Part shown: positions 1 through 9,472 of the stretch, one piece after another
Layout: each line of letters opens with the position of its first letter
Position numbering within the stretch: position 1 is the stretch's first letter
Assembly: GCA_001599755.1 (NCBI GenBank)
Contig: BCHX01000006.1
Location: 669,336 to 733,335 of the forward strand
DNA: 64,000 nt
Direction of reading: 5' to 3'
Source: Gliomastix tumulicola
Taxonomy: Eukaryota; Ascomycota; Sordariomycetes; Hypocreales; Bionectriaceae
Translations under genes and position numbers: made by a program
The notes under the pieces: model-generated
Database searches by the model: none
What the model was told of the DNA's origin: nothing
The model's input: only the letters and a program-made list of their open reading frames with translations

Positions 1-1891
1 GAAGCGTCTTTTCGAAGGCCTCCGGCGCATGCTGACGCTCAAGTGGTGGATGCGCATCTGGGTCGTCCAAGAAGCAATTGTGGCTCAGAAGATCACAGTC
101 ATGTATGGCAATGTGTCCGCGCCTTGGTCCATGGTGTGCGGAGCAGCAACCTCGTCTGTGCGATCTCATCGACACATTCTGGCGGAGAGTAATGTGGTTT
201 CACCCGACGACACCAAGGTCCTGGGGCTTTTCTCCCGCGTCCTCAATCTCAACCAGTTTCGTGCGACTTGGAGGGCAAGCGGGGGCGAGAGCCTGCTATC
301 GCTATTACGACACTTCGGCAGCCGGGAGGCATCTGATCACCGTGACCGGATCTATGCTCTCCTAGGTTTATGCGATTCCAAGGAACTCGTTCAGCCCAAC
401 TACCGACTCAACGACAGAGAGACCTATACAAGCACCACGCTCAGAATCATCGCCGCGCAAAGGTCACTTTCCGCTCTTGGCGGCGACTTGGGGCGGAAGA
501 ACCAGCCAAACTTGCCCTCCTGGGTCCCTGACTGGAGCTGGGCCTTGGATGAGCACGACCTTATACGGTCGCACTGGTTCGACAAGTATTCCGCTTGTGG
601 TCAAGCCTCAGACTTCGACATTGAGAGCAGCACACACGACCTTATACGGTCGCACTGGTTCGACAAGTATTCCGCTTGTGGTCAAGCCTCAGACTTCGAC
701 ATTGAGAGCAGCACAGAGGACGGCAGCTACGACAATCTTGGACATCATGATTACGTCTATGACAATCTGTGCCGGTGTCTTGATCACCTCCGAGCAGCGG
801 AAACCCCAGGCGAGCTCTTGCCGGAGTGGATTCGGTTTGGATTCAAACGGCTGTTGCGGAATCACTCAGCCTATGACAGAGTCTGTGGAGAGCTCATGGA
901 ATTCTGCCATCCTGAAGGACGGTGGCGACCTTGGGGAAGCATGCCGATCACGTTCAGACAATATGAAGTCAATGGGGGAGGTGACGATAGTTACTTGGCG
1001 ATGAGGGGCCGGTTCGTGGGAAAGGCCACGGTTGTGACCGAACCGCTATTTGCGAGCAGTGATTCAAGTCTCATCGAACAGACTGCTGCACAATGGTTTG
1101 CTGAATGGACTAGGGTTTCACTCAAGATGGCGCAACCAGGAGGGCATAGAGGCATGCTCTTAGCCTTTGCCACAACCCTAGTCTCAGGATTGAAGATGGT
1201 AGATGAAGTCTTCTCCAATCTGAAGCATGATGACGAGGAAGACCTTCTATTCTGGTTGACCAGAGCAATCCTCAAGCGACCACGCTTGTACCCCACGGAA
1301 AGGTCGCCATCTACGTCGGTTACAGACTGTTTCACGGACGCCATGAAGGCCTCCATATCAAAGCGGAGAATGTTCTTTCTGTTCGAGCCTGAAACGACTG
1401 ACCGCCCTTTGGGTATTGGCCTTGGCCCAGTGTCAATGGCGGCCGGAGACGACATCTTCGTTCTCCCAGGCGGGAAGATGCCGTTTGTCCTTCGGTTGGT
1501 CGAATCACCCAACTGGCGAGGTCAAGACTTCAACTTGATCGGCGACTGCTACTGCCACGGTGCTATGGATGGAGAGTATGGTCTACCCGCCGTTCCGCGC
1601 GGCCTTCCGTTCGGCCTCATCGAAGCAGCATGTTGGGAGATGATGAGGCTATGGGATGGCAAGGGCCTGTGGTTTTGTCCCGCATGGCTTTTTGAGGCAA
1701 CCGGAACGTTCAGGCATACTTGGTCAGAATCCAAGACGATAAATGGTGCGATGGCGGGATTTGGGTCGAGACGGAAGCCTCCAGATGAGCAGGATGTAGT
1801 GAGTTGGGACATGATGATACAGTTCGCAGAAGACGTTCAAAGCTGGCCTGGCAAGGACACTAAAGAACTTTCTAGTCTGTTTCTGGTATAA
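1..1891 (+). CDS. HET-domain (heterokaryon incompatibility) protein, 5' end outside window
   Basis: The frame is open from base 2 to a TAA at 1889-1891, so the true start lies upstream. The first visible residues carry the end of a HET domain: a W-x-R-x-W-V-V-Q-E-like stretch at about 45-85, then D-H-R-D-R-I-Y-A-L-L-G-L and the L-P-S-W-V-P-D-W-S block at about 505-540. HET proteins act in fungal non-self recognition and trigger cell death. No known effector domain follows; the last 400 residues are unrecognised. The frame contains an exact 81-base tandem duplication (554-715) that adds 27 residues directly after the HET region without breaking the frame. No intron is needed in the visible part. 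Family assignment is secure; partner and function are unknown. Confidence 0.85.
   Translation, partial: KRLFEGLRRMLTLKWWMRIWVVQEAIVAQKITVMYGNVSAPWSMVCGAATSSVRSHRHILAESNVVSPDDTKVLGLFSRVLNLNQFRATWRASGGESLLSLLRHFGSREASDHRDRIYALLGLCDSKELVQPNYRLNDRETYTSTTLRIIAAQRSLSALGGDLGRKNQPNLPSWVPDWSWALDEHDLIRSHWFDKYSACGQASDFDIESSTHDLIRSHWFDKYSACGQASDFDIESSTEDGSYDNLGHHDYVYDNLCRCLDHLRAAETPGELLPEWIRFGFKRLLRNHSAYDRVCGELMEFCHPEGRWRPWGSMPITFRQYEVNGGGDDSYLAMRGRFVGKATVVTEPLFASSDSSLIEQTAAQWFAEWTRVSLKMAQPGGHRGMLLAFATTLVSGLKMVDEVFSNLKHDDEEDLLFWLTRAILKRPRLYPTERSPSTSVTDCFTDAMKASISKRRMFFLFEPETTDRPLGIGLGPVSMAAGDDIFVLPGGKMPFVLRLVESPNWRGQDFNLIGDCYCHGAMDGEYGLPAVPRGLPFGLIEAACWEMMRLWDGKGLWFCPAWLFEATGTFRHTWSESKTINGAMAGFGSRRKPPDEQDVVSWDMMIQFAEDVQSWPGKDTKELSSLFLV
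554..715 (+). repeat. Exact in-frame 81-bp tandem duplication inside the HET gene
   Basis: Two adjacent 81-base copies (about 554-634 and 635-715) appear identical. Each encodes the same 27 residues, beginning H-D-L-I-R-S-H-W-F. The frame is kept. Identity of the copies points to a recent duplication or an assembly error. Confidence 0.95.
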
Positions 1892-2627
1892 TAGAGTGAA
1901 TGAATGGAATGCAGAAGAGGTCTGCTGAAGAATCTGACACGGATCCTCTACTTTAAACCTGACTGCTGTGCTGAATAAAGAGGCGACTTCTGATGTGGCT
2001 TCTTTATTAAAGGCGTCTTATATTTCGCATCCTGACTGGAATTACCAGCTTGTCAAGAAGGATAGAATCACGAAGGACTGTTACGCGACAGTTATGCGTA
2101 ATTCTACTCGTAGTCCATCTGTCTCCCCGAATACCTGTCATCGCAGGTACTTTAGTCAACGAGCAAGGATCTCGCAAAATGATGTACCTGAAACTCATTT
2201 CTGGTCCCCATAAAAGGTGGGATCATTGCCTGTCATCGCCCCCTCCCAGCGGAAAACACAAAAAAACCGGTCGCCAATCCAAGCAGATATTGACTCATGG
2301 AGGGGGGTCGTCACTGCACAGTGAGCACTAGCTCAGAGCCCAAGTATCGCTAGCCCGCCCTTAGCAAGCACTAATCCCCGCGGATGCATGTCAACGAACC
2401 CGGCGGGTTGGGCATCCGGAGAAGAAAAAGCGGAATCGAATGTCGTCGACTGATGACTGAACCTTTTTGGCGACCCAAGGTAAATAATTAACCCCGCCAG
2501 CTGCTGCCCCGAGTCGTGGTTCTGGCCTGGTTTCCCCCCCCCCCTTCTGGGTCAATGCTTTCCACACCACCTCCTCTCACGCGACGCGCCGCCGTTTGAG
2601 ACGTTCGGTTCACCCTTTTCGAGAAAA
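1892..2627. other. Intergenic region, no gene seen
   Basis: Only short open frames with no recognisable protein. It separates the HET gene from the next plus-strand gene and should hold that gene's promoter. A run of ten or more C at about 2534-2545 lies just upstream of the next start. Confidence 0.6.
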
Positions 2628-3329
2628 ATGGCTTCGGCGCAGGGCTCAGCCACGAGGAAGCCCCTCTCCCTGCTGTGCTGGATGGGGATGAACGAGGACA
2701 CGGCCTCGTCGGAACTCCTCGACGTGCTCGACAAGATTTTCACCTCGCAGGATGAGGCCATCACCGCACACATCGAGGGCGACCCGACCGCGCCGCGCCT
2801 GACGAGCCATCGCGGCCTGTTCCTCTTCCAGCAGGACGAGGACAAGAGCATCCTGCTCGGGTCCGGGCAGTGGCCCTCCAGCGCCGTCTGCCAGGACTGG
2901 TTTGCTAACGAGTTTCCCGCCGGGTTCCAGGCCGAGCTGGAGCCGCACTATCGCACCGACGTGTTCGAGGTGGTCCTCATGGAGGATCTGATCTTCCCCG
3001 AAGCGCCGTCGGACGATGCGGCCGCGCTGTCCAACGCTTCGCGACTCGAGATCATCCGCTGGCGGGTCGCCGTGGACAAGAAGGGGGATTTCGACGCCGC
3101 CGCAAAGGCTTTTGAAGCAAAGCGGAGGAAAGGCGACCAATGTACCACGTTTGGTGCTTGGCGACTGGATGACTGGCCACCACGACCCGACTCGGAGACC
3201 CTGAAGGAGTACATTGTGGTTACGAACGGCGGAGGGAGTGATGCGCCTCTCCCATCGTCCCCGGAGGAAGACCTTTGCAAGGAACTCGCTGTTTCGGTCG
3301 ACAAGAAGCATTTCACGAAGGCCCTATGA
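2628..3329 (+). CDS. Uncharacterised fungal protein, possibly truncated by an in-frame TGA
   Basis: A 233-residue acidic protein with no signal peptide or membrane segment. I do not recognise a domain. The alternation of short strands and helices (an early L-L-C-W-M-G-M strand, later F-E-V-V-L-M-E-D) would fit a small alpha/beta fold, but this is a guess. Codon use is strongly GC-biased in the third position, as expected of a real gene. The start is the first ATG after a C-rich leader. The TGA at 3327-3329 is followed in the same frame by about 51 codons that read like protein, up to the stop at 3483-3485. The annotated end may therefore be a nonsense mutation, a readthrough site or a natural stop. 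Confidence 0.6.
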   Translation: MASAQGSATRKPLSLLCWMGMNEDTASSELLDVLDKIFTSQDEAITAHIEGDPTAPRLTSHRGLFLFQQDEDKSILLGSGQWPSSAVCQDWFANEFPAGFQAELEPHYRTDVFEVVLMEDLIFPEAPSDDAAALSNASRLEIIRWRVAVDKKGDFDAAAKAFEAKRRKGDQCTTFGAWRLDDWPPRPDSETLKEYIVVTNGGGSDAPLPSSPEEDLCKELAVSVDKKHFTKAL

Positions 3330-3719
3330 TACATGATGGAGAGCATGCATGGAAGGCAGGTGGATTTTCCTGTGTTCCGCAGGAGAGATGGGAAAACATT
3401 CGAGCTATATATCCTGCTCGCGGAGCACTGGAATCTCGACATCGGAGGGCTTAGGCGATGTGATGCACAAACAAGGACCATATGAATAGTACAAACACGA
3501 TTATAATACTAGTAACTATTTCCCAACCATGAATCCTCCATTTGGAATACGGTTAGAAATGTCCCCGAGACCTCTCCCCGTCTTCAGATCCTGGTTCTCG
3601 GTATGACCAAACTCGGCCAGAGCAAGTTTGTGTTTGTTGACCATGTATGTGCAGAAATGGCGGGCGGCCACAAATCCTATCGTTCATGACCATGAGTGCA
3701 GAGGCGGAAGCCATCAACT
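3330..3719. other. Stretch after the stop: in-frame continuation, then 3' ends
   Basis: Positions 3330-3485 continue the frame of the previous gene and contain plausible coding sequence (for example F-P-V-F-R-R-R-D-G-K and L-A-E-H-W-N-L-D-I). The rest, up to the 3' end of the converging wax-synthase-like gene, shows nothing recognisable. Confidence 0.4.
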
Positions 3720-4969
3720 TCAGTGGTTTATCCAAGGTCCCACGACGCGAACAGGAAGCAACGCAGCCGAGTTGAGTCCCACTCTGGTACTCGAGTATAT
3801 CCAGATAGGGCTCGACCAGATGAAGAAACCCAAGACCCACGCCCAGCCTAGGACCCGACGAAGCGCGCTGGGGATCACGGCCGAGGCAATTGGTGCCATG
3901 ACGTCCTCTAGCATGATAGCGGCAGCATGCATGAGAAAGAAGATGACCGCACCGTTCTGGTTGTCTGGAACGCCCATGATCTGGTCCCCACGGTAGTGAA
4001 TCGCACCAGAGATGAAGAAAGCGATGGCCAACCGGGTATATCGCGAGATCGGGGAGTGACGTGAGACGAAAGGCAGGATATTGTCCACGATAAGGTCAGC
4101 ATGGCCAGTGAGAAAGCTTCTGAACATTTGATGCCAAGTAACACTGAAGAAAGAGCTATGCATTAGCGCCATTCACTCCCACGCTTGCCTGAAATCACTT
4201 ACCCCCAAAAGCGACGAACTGTGAACGCGTCGAGGAAAGACCCATACAGAGGAGGGCAGTCAACGGGCCTGGCGAGCCCGAGAAGCACAGAGACCGCTGC
4301 TCCCAGGTTGTTCATGAAAAGGTTGAGAACGCCGGTAATGATCCAATAGGAAATTGTCATGGCGGTGCGGAATATGACGTCGTCTGCGCTCAGAGTATGC
4401 AGCGAGAACAGTGTCGCCTTGTTGATCTGCACCAGGGCAGGATCAGGCGGCGGCATAGACACGACCACATCGACAAAGACGTAGGCGAGGAAGGTCACAG
4501 CCAGGCGCCGAAGAATGAAGCCAGCCCGAGACTGTCCCAGTTGGCCGGCTGTTGACGGAACGTTCTTCACCTGCCAAGGTGTGCCGACTCGCCGCATATT
4601 CCACAGAAGACCGATTGCCGAGGTAGCGTCTCGGAGTAGATTATTGGCCCGTTTCACGTAGCGACGTATCTTGTAAGCGTCTACTCGAGAGACCAACAGC
4701 AGCTCTGAAGCACTGAGAAACTGAACCCAGAGCAGCGAGGCAGTAGTCGCAGCCCAATGCGGCCTCCCACTAGCGAGGCAGACTTGAACGATCGACTTCT
4801 CCGCCTCGTATGTGACTCCCAATAGAACCAGCCAGCCTATGGCCCGCGCGAGAGTGCCGTTGGCCCGAGTGTTGAGGACGACCAGAGAGAAGATCCCAAG
4901 AAATACCACCTCAGCGGCAGCCGAGGGCACAAGCCCAGGCGTCGACTTTGTGGACCACCCGAAATCCAT
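3720..4969 (-). CDS. Wax-synthase-like membrane acyltransferase
   Basis: Two exons: 4969-4203 and 4143-3720, joined by an intron with GTAAGT and a CAG acceptor, giving 396 residues. The junction rebuilds the hallmark R-R-F-W-G-V-T-W-H-Q of the wax-synthase domain, which strongly supports the splice. Upstream of it is the P-P-L-Y-G-S block and downstream an F-I-S-G-A-I-H motif, the second conserved histidine region of this MBOAT-related family. Around seven hydrophobic segments indicate an integral membrane enzyme, probably in the ER. Family members move acyl groups to alcohols; fungal relatives often acylate terpenoids or sterols. No terpene synthase or P450 lies nearby, so a secondary-metabolite role is not supported here. 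The substrate is unknown. Confidence 0.82.
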
Positions 4970-6067
4970 GAGGGCGTTCTGGGGAGAGGAGGACTGTAAG
5001 CTCTCTCAGCCGTGACTTGGGGTTCAATTGTGTTTTTCACACGTTCGGATACGTACGACGGAGGAGGGTGTAGCGGGAGATGGTTGAGAAAAAGAAGGAG
5101 GAAAACGCGGTTGGATGCTGTCGGTGGGGGAAAACAAAGGGCGTCAGCACAGTGAGGGTCCTCGTTGTTGGTTATGTCAGCACGAGCGGCTTGGCGGCTT
5201 TTGACCCCAGCTCGACGAAGCATGGTCTGATAACCAGGTACTTCAGCTGGACGATCTATTCTAGATTAGATCTGATTAGATCTGGCTTGCTTTTCACAGT
5301 TGAATGTGGCGTTTTGACTTGGTCTACTTATCTAAGCCCTGGAGCCAGGCTCTCACTGCCGCGAAGAATTGGAGGATCTTGACGTCAACGACTGCAAAGA
5401 GTGCACCGAAGAATGATCTCGTCAGCCACTATTAGATGATATGTAACAAGATAACTTGGATCGGTGTAAATGTACATGCGACACCTCTGTTGACATTTCT
5501 AGATGAGCGATCCCGCCGACGCGGACTTGGTGTCAGGAAGGACGCCTCTGCAATCTCGATGAACAATTTCTTTTCCTTCCCCAATCCATTCTACTGATGT
5601 AGTGGTCCTTAGAAAACGTAGGGGAGTCCCCAAAAGACGCTGAATGATACTTTCCGGCACCTCTCCCAGCGTCTCTTCGGGCCCTAATCACCATCCGGCC
5701 GGTGCGCCCAAGGACCACGACGACTTGGAGGAGACGGCATGACTGTCGAGTCTCTATAGCTGTCAAGTACCTAGAGTATGAAAAAAAAACCTATATCATC
5801 AGGGAGTAGAGTCGGGCGTTTGGAACCTCTACTACTTCATGACCGCATCTCATCTAATCTTCCTTCCACGATACCAGGATTTTCCTACTTGCTTCATCTG
5901 CACTTGCGACTCACGGCTGCGCAGATGAATAGAAAGGCTGTTTGATTTCAAAATGCTAAATCTGCTTGAAACCAGGTGCGTCAGTGCGTTTCTGAGACGC
6001 GCCGATGGGATGCGCGGGCATCTAGCCGGAAATGGGAGGTCCCTTTCGACACGAGTTTCCTCAAACA

Positions 6068-6075
6068 CATAAAAG
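6068..6075 (+). promoter_or_regulatory. TATA-like element of the PL7 gene
   Basis: CATAAAAG lies about 105 bases before the start codon at 6178 and upstream of a pyrimidine tract. This is the usual arrangement of a strongly regulated fungal gene. Confidence 0.4.
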
Positions 6076-6112
6076 CTGATTGATCTCCGCACTCTCCAAA
6101 CAAGACACGACA

Positions 6113-6135
6113 TCTTTTTCTTCTTCTTCTTCTTC
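6113..6135 (+). repeat. Pyrimidine/TTC tract in 5' leader
   Basis: A 23-base pure pyrimidine run, largely TTC repeats, sits about 45 bases before the ATG of the PL7 gene. CT-rich tracts are common at fungal transcription starts. Confidence 0.6.
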
Positions 6136-6177
6136 AAATTTTCAATTCCTCCAAAATCATCACTATCAGCTACCGCC

Positions 6178-6939
6178 ATGTTCTCCTCCGCCCTCCCCAT
6201 GGCCGCTGCTCTCGTCACCCTCGCCTCCGCCCAGGATCCGTCCTGCAGTCCCGGCGGCAACTTCGACCTCTCGGTCTGGAACCTCCAGCTTCCCACAGGT
6301 CCGTCCTCCGGCGGCGGCGTCGACACAATCCGCGCCTCGGACCTCCAGGGCTGCGGAGGCTACTCCTCAGATGAATATTTCTTCACCGACCCGTCCTCCT
6401 CGGCCATCGTCCTCCGCGCCCCCGGAAACCCGGACCTCACGGGATGCGCGACGACATCGGGCAGCAAGCACTGCCGCACGGAGCTGCGCGAGGTCCAGTC
6501 CGGGTCCGGCTCCAATGCCGCCTGGGATCCGTCGTCGAGCACGAACAGGCTCAGCGTGAGCATGACCGTCGTGGAAGCCGACGACGGCACGCACGGGACG
6601 GCGATTGGGCAGGTGTTTGCCAGCGAGGAGAGCAAGCCCTTGGCGGAGATGTACTATCGTCGGGACGGGCGCATCGTCGTGGGCGTCAAGCCGAATGCGC
6701 AGGACGGGCAGATCATCTTTGAGGTGGGCAATGTTCCCGTCGGGACGGAGTTCGACTATGAGATGGAGTACTCATATGGTACTTTGAGTGTCACGATCGA
6801 CGGGGACAGGACTGAGCTGGATACGTTTGAGTGGGATTCGCCGCTGTCGTATTTCAAGGCAGGCAATTACAACCAGGCCAAGTCGGAGGCCGGCTCCGAG
6901 GTTCACATCACCGCCATCGAGGTCGTCCACTCGTCTTAG
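6178..6939 (+). CDS. Secreted alginate-lyase-like protein (polysaccharide lyase family 7)
   Basis: A 253-residue intronless protein with a signal peptide ending near Ala18-Gln19. It is a single-domain PL7 (alginate lyase 2) beta-jelly-roll of normal length. Family motifs are visible: R-T-E-L-R-E at 100-105 and Y-F-K-A-G-N-Y-N-Q at 225-233. The middle motif, normally Q-[IV]-H, reads G-Q-V-F at 144-147, so the catalytic histidine position appears to be phenylalanine. The enzymes cleave uronate polymers by beta-elimination outside the cell. With this change the activity or substrate could differ (for example a glucuronan-like polymer), or the protein may only bind. Its 3' end converges on noxC with 139 bases between them. 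Confidence 0.8.
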   Translation: MFSSALPMAAALVTLASAQDPSCSPGGNFDLSVWNLQLPTGPSSGGGVDTIRASDLQGCGGYSSDEYFFTDPSSSAIVLRAPGNPDLTGCATTSGSKHCRTELREVQSGSGSNAAWDPSSSTNRLSVSMTVVEADDGTHGTAIGQVFASEESKPLAEMYYRRDGRIVVGVKPNAQDGQIIFEVGNVPVGTEFDYEMEYSYGTLSVTIDGDRTELDTFEWDSPLSYFKAGNYNQAKSEAGSEVHITAIEVVHSS

Positions 6940-7078
6940 GATACTAGAAGTCCGAGACCAAGGGCCAAAGGCTTCGACATCAGGAAGTAACTAAGGACAG
7001 GTACATATACTCCAGCGCACATATATGCAACGTACATACCGTGGGAGATGGATTCATAAATCAAGGCTATTCTATCAT

Positions 7079-9472
7079 CTACCCAAACACCTCCATCATA
7101 AAGTGATACTCAATCTTGGTCCGATCATGCCTCCCCCTCGTCGTCAACTCCCGACACTTGTCCGCCAGAATCTCACCCACCACCGGCGCGCCGCAATAAA
7201 ACACGCCTACTTTCAGCTCCTCGTCTTCCTCATAGTCAGGATCATCCTCATCCGCACTCGAGCTCGAACTCGAAGACGACGAGCTCTGTGGCGCGCCCGC
7301 CGCCTCAGCCGCCCTCCTCGCTTCCAGCCGTTGCTTCCGCTTGCTGAGCCGGAACTCGCGGATCTCCTCATAGTGCTCCTCGAGAATGAGGTCAAAGTCC
7401 GGTCGACCAAAGTGCGTCGGGTTCAGCAGTCCCGTGAGGGGAGACTCCGGGTGCTCGTCGGTGCGGTGCATCTCGAGCAGCCAGCGGTACACGTGCGTGC
7501 TGATGTTGCTGCGCTTGGCGGTGACGTGCGTGTTGATGCGGATGTCGAGGTGCGGCGCGTCCTCGTGGTCGCGGTGCCATTCCTGGCTGCGGGAGACCTG
7601 GTTGAGGAGGTCCGAGAGCCATTGGAGGTAGTTCCTGTCGCGGACCATCCAGTGGAAGTCGACGCGGCGGTAGTCGTCGGCGAAGGTGTGGGAGTCGTGG
7701 GCTTTGGGCTTGCGCTTGTCGCCGACGGCTGAAGGACTCGGAGGTGATGGTGAGGGCTCGATAGAGTCGGGAATCTTCTCTGTGCTGTCGCCCTCAGGCT
7801 GGTGGACATCGGGCTTCTCGTTCGTTGCGTGGCTTCCGTCCGCCAGCTCAGCTTTGTCAGTCACGGTCACAGGCTTCTGAGCATACCGCTCCGGACCTCC
7901 ATGATCTAGATCGTCCTTGTGCTGCAGATCGGCGAGAATTCCAGAGAAAGGCGTAACACCGATTCCAGCTCCGATGATCAGCGTATGACTGAAGTCGTAG
8001 AACCTCTGAGCCGGCGCTCCAAACGGCCCGTTCACACCGACCTTGATCTCAGCTTCGCCAGTCTCCCCACCAAGCGCCCGCAACTTACTCGTCCAGTTCC
8101 CGTCCGTCTTGATGTGCACCATCATCTGATTGCCCCGGCAGAACGACACGGTAAACGGATGCCACTGGAAGAAGCTGATGGCCGGTACCTGCAGGAAGAT
8201 ATACTGCCCGGCCTCGTACTTCCAGATCCGCTCGCTGGGGATCGTCGCCGCGATCTGCACCGTCTCACCGTCGAGCACTTTGAGCTGTCCCTTGATGCTG
8301 TGGAAGCCGAGGCAGACACGCACGAGACGCTCAACAAGAACCAGGAGGGACGGCACAGCGAGGAAGTAGCCGAACATGGGCCACTGGAGGAGGTGCGCGG
8401 TGCCGTGGGCCATCATGAGGCCGATGATGGGGAACATGAGGAGGTGGCCGAGCTGGAAGATCTCGTAGTTCCAGCGGCGGACCTGCGGGATGCTGAGTAG
8501 GGAGAGGATGTACATGAGGGCGAGGCCGGTGATGCCCGTTGCGCCGGGGACGGTGCCGACGAGATCGGAGTACTTCAAGGGCACCCTATCAGGGCCAAGG
8601 ACGTGGGCCACCTCTTCTTCGTTGTCTGGGTTGCTGCCGCTGCGGAAGGAGCCCGTCAGATGGCCGATGGCATGCAGCGTAGCCAGGAGAATAGCTACAC
8701 AAGAGATGCGGATATGGAACTCCTGCGACAGGTCCCAGTTGAAGAAGCGCGAGATGTGATACGACCTCCGCAGGAACGTGGATGTGTAACGCGACATGCT
8801 GAGAATCAGGAAGAAGAACGTCGGATACAGCGCACCCGCACACGTCTTCGCCATGACGACGCCCCAGCCAAACGCAGCGCGATACTGCGGCGTCGTCTGG
8901 TACTTGACCAGCTGCCAGATGCCAAACGCCAGCTGCATCGACACGACAAGACCCAGAAACACAATCTCCGGCCCGTGCACGGCCCAGTACGAGCGCACGC
9001 GTCGCCAGCCGGGCAGCTTGCCAAAGTATCCCGTGCCCGCCTCGGCCTCCTCCTTCTTGGCCTGCTTCAGCGACGGGATCTTCCAGCCGCGCACGAGCTG
9101 CGCGAACGCGTCGCGTGGGATGCCGCCGCCGCCGCCGCCGCCGCGCTCGACGTCCGAGTTGCCCATCATGGCGCGCAGGAACTCGTGGCGGCGGCGGTCG
9201 GTGTAGGTGTTGTGCGTGGTCGCATTGGGAGCAGGTTTCCGGGGGGAGAAGACGCTGTGGTGAGGATTGGCGCCGGCGGTACCGGACTTGGGGAAGAGCT
9301 CGTCGTGGGCTTGGTCGAGTTTCTGCTCGACCTCGGCGTAGTTGATGTGGCCGTCGCCATTGCGGTCGAGGTCGTCGATGAACTGCTTGATCTCGTCGTC
9401 AGAGAGGTAGGTGACGTTCTGCGAGGAGCGCGCGGGGTGCTCCGCGACGACGGACTGACGGCGGTCAGCCAT
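7079..9472 (-). CDS. noxC: EF-hand NADPH oxidase, NoxC type
   Basis: An intronless 797-residue flavocytochrome. An EF-hand (D-R-N-G-D-G-H-I) lies at about 34-46, giving calcium control, followed by a seven-glycine run at 111-117. The ferric-reductase membrane domain carries the haem histidine pairs H253/H267 and H343/H356. The FAD site is H-P-F-T at 438-441 and the NADPH site G-A-G-I-G-V-T-P-F-S at 501-510. A charged linker (about 520-590) and a poly-serine/acidic segment near 735-760 interrupt the NAD-binding half. The C-terminus ends E-V-F-G. The family passes electrons from NADPH across the membrane to make superoxide. An N-terminal EF-hand separates fungal NoxC from NoxA and NoxB. Confidence 0.9.
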   Translation of the reverse strand: MADRRQSVVAEHPARSSQNVTYLSDDEIKQFIDDLDRNGDGHINYAEVEQKLDQAHDELFPKSGTAGANPHHSVFSPRKPAPNATTHNTYTDRRRHEFLRAMMGNSDVERGGGGGGGIPRDAFAQLVRGWKIPSLKQAKKEEAEAGTGYFGKLPGWRRVRSYWAVHGPEIVFLGLVVSMQLAFGIWQLVKYQTTPQYRAAFGWGVVMAKTCAGALYPTFFFLILSMSRYTSTFLRRSYHISRFFNWDLSQEFHIRISCVAILLATLHAIGHLTGSFRSGSNPDNEEEVAHVLGPDRVPLKYSDLVGTVPGATGITGLALMYILSLLSIPQVRRWNYEIFQLGHLLMFPIIGLMMAHGTAHLLQWPMFGYFLAVPSLLVLVERLVRVCLGFHSIKGQLKVLDGETVQIAATIPSERIWKYEAGQYIFLQVPAISFFQWHPFTVSFCRGNQMMVHIKTDGNWTSKLRALGGETGEAEIKVGVNGPFGAPAQRFYDFSHTLIIGAGIGVTPFSGILADLQHKDDLDHGGPERYAQKPVTVTDKAELADGSHATNEKPDVHQPEGDSTEKIPDSIEPSPSPPSPSAVGDKRKPKAHDSHTFADDYRRVDFHWMVRDRNYLQWLSDLLNQVSRSQEWHRDHEDAPHLDIRINTHVTAKRSNISTHVYRWLLEMHRTDEHPESPLTGLLNPTHFGRPDFDLILEEHYEEIREFRLSKRKQRLEARRAAEAAGAPQSSSSSSSSSSADEDDPDYEEDEELKVGVFYCGAPVVGEILADKCRELTTRGRHDRTKIEYHFMMEVFG

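Larger units (their letters stand above)
4970..6177. other. Divergent intergenic region between wax-synthase-like gene and PL7 gene
   Basis: About 1.2 kb without a convincing gene. It must hold both divergent promoters. The right end carries a TATA-like element and a pyrimidine tract for the PL7 gene (listed separately). The remainder shows nothing I can name. Confidence 0.6.

Noticed and set aside
3720..9472. Terpenoid or other secondary-metabolite cluster around the wax-synthase-like gene
   Set aside because: No terpene cyclase, polyketide synthase, NRPS or P450 is present in the window.
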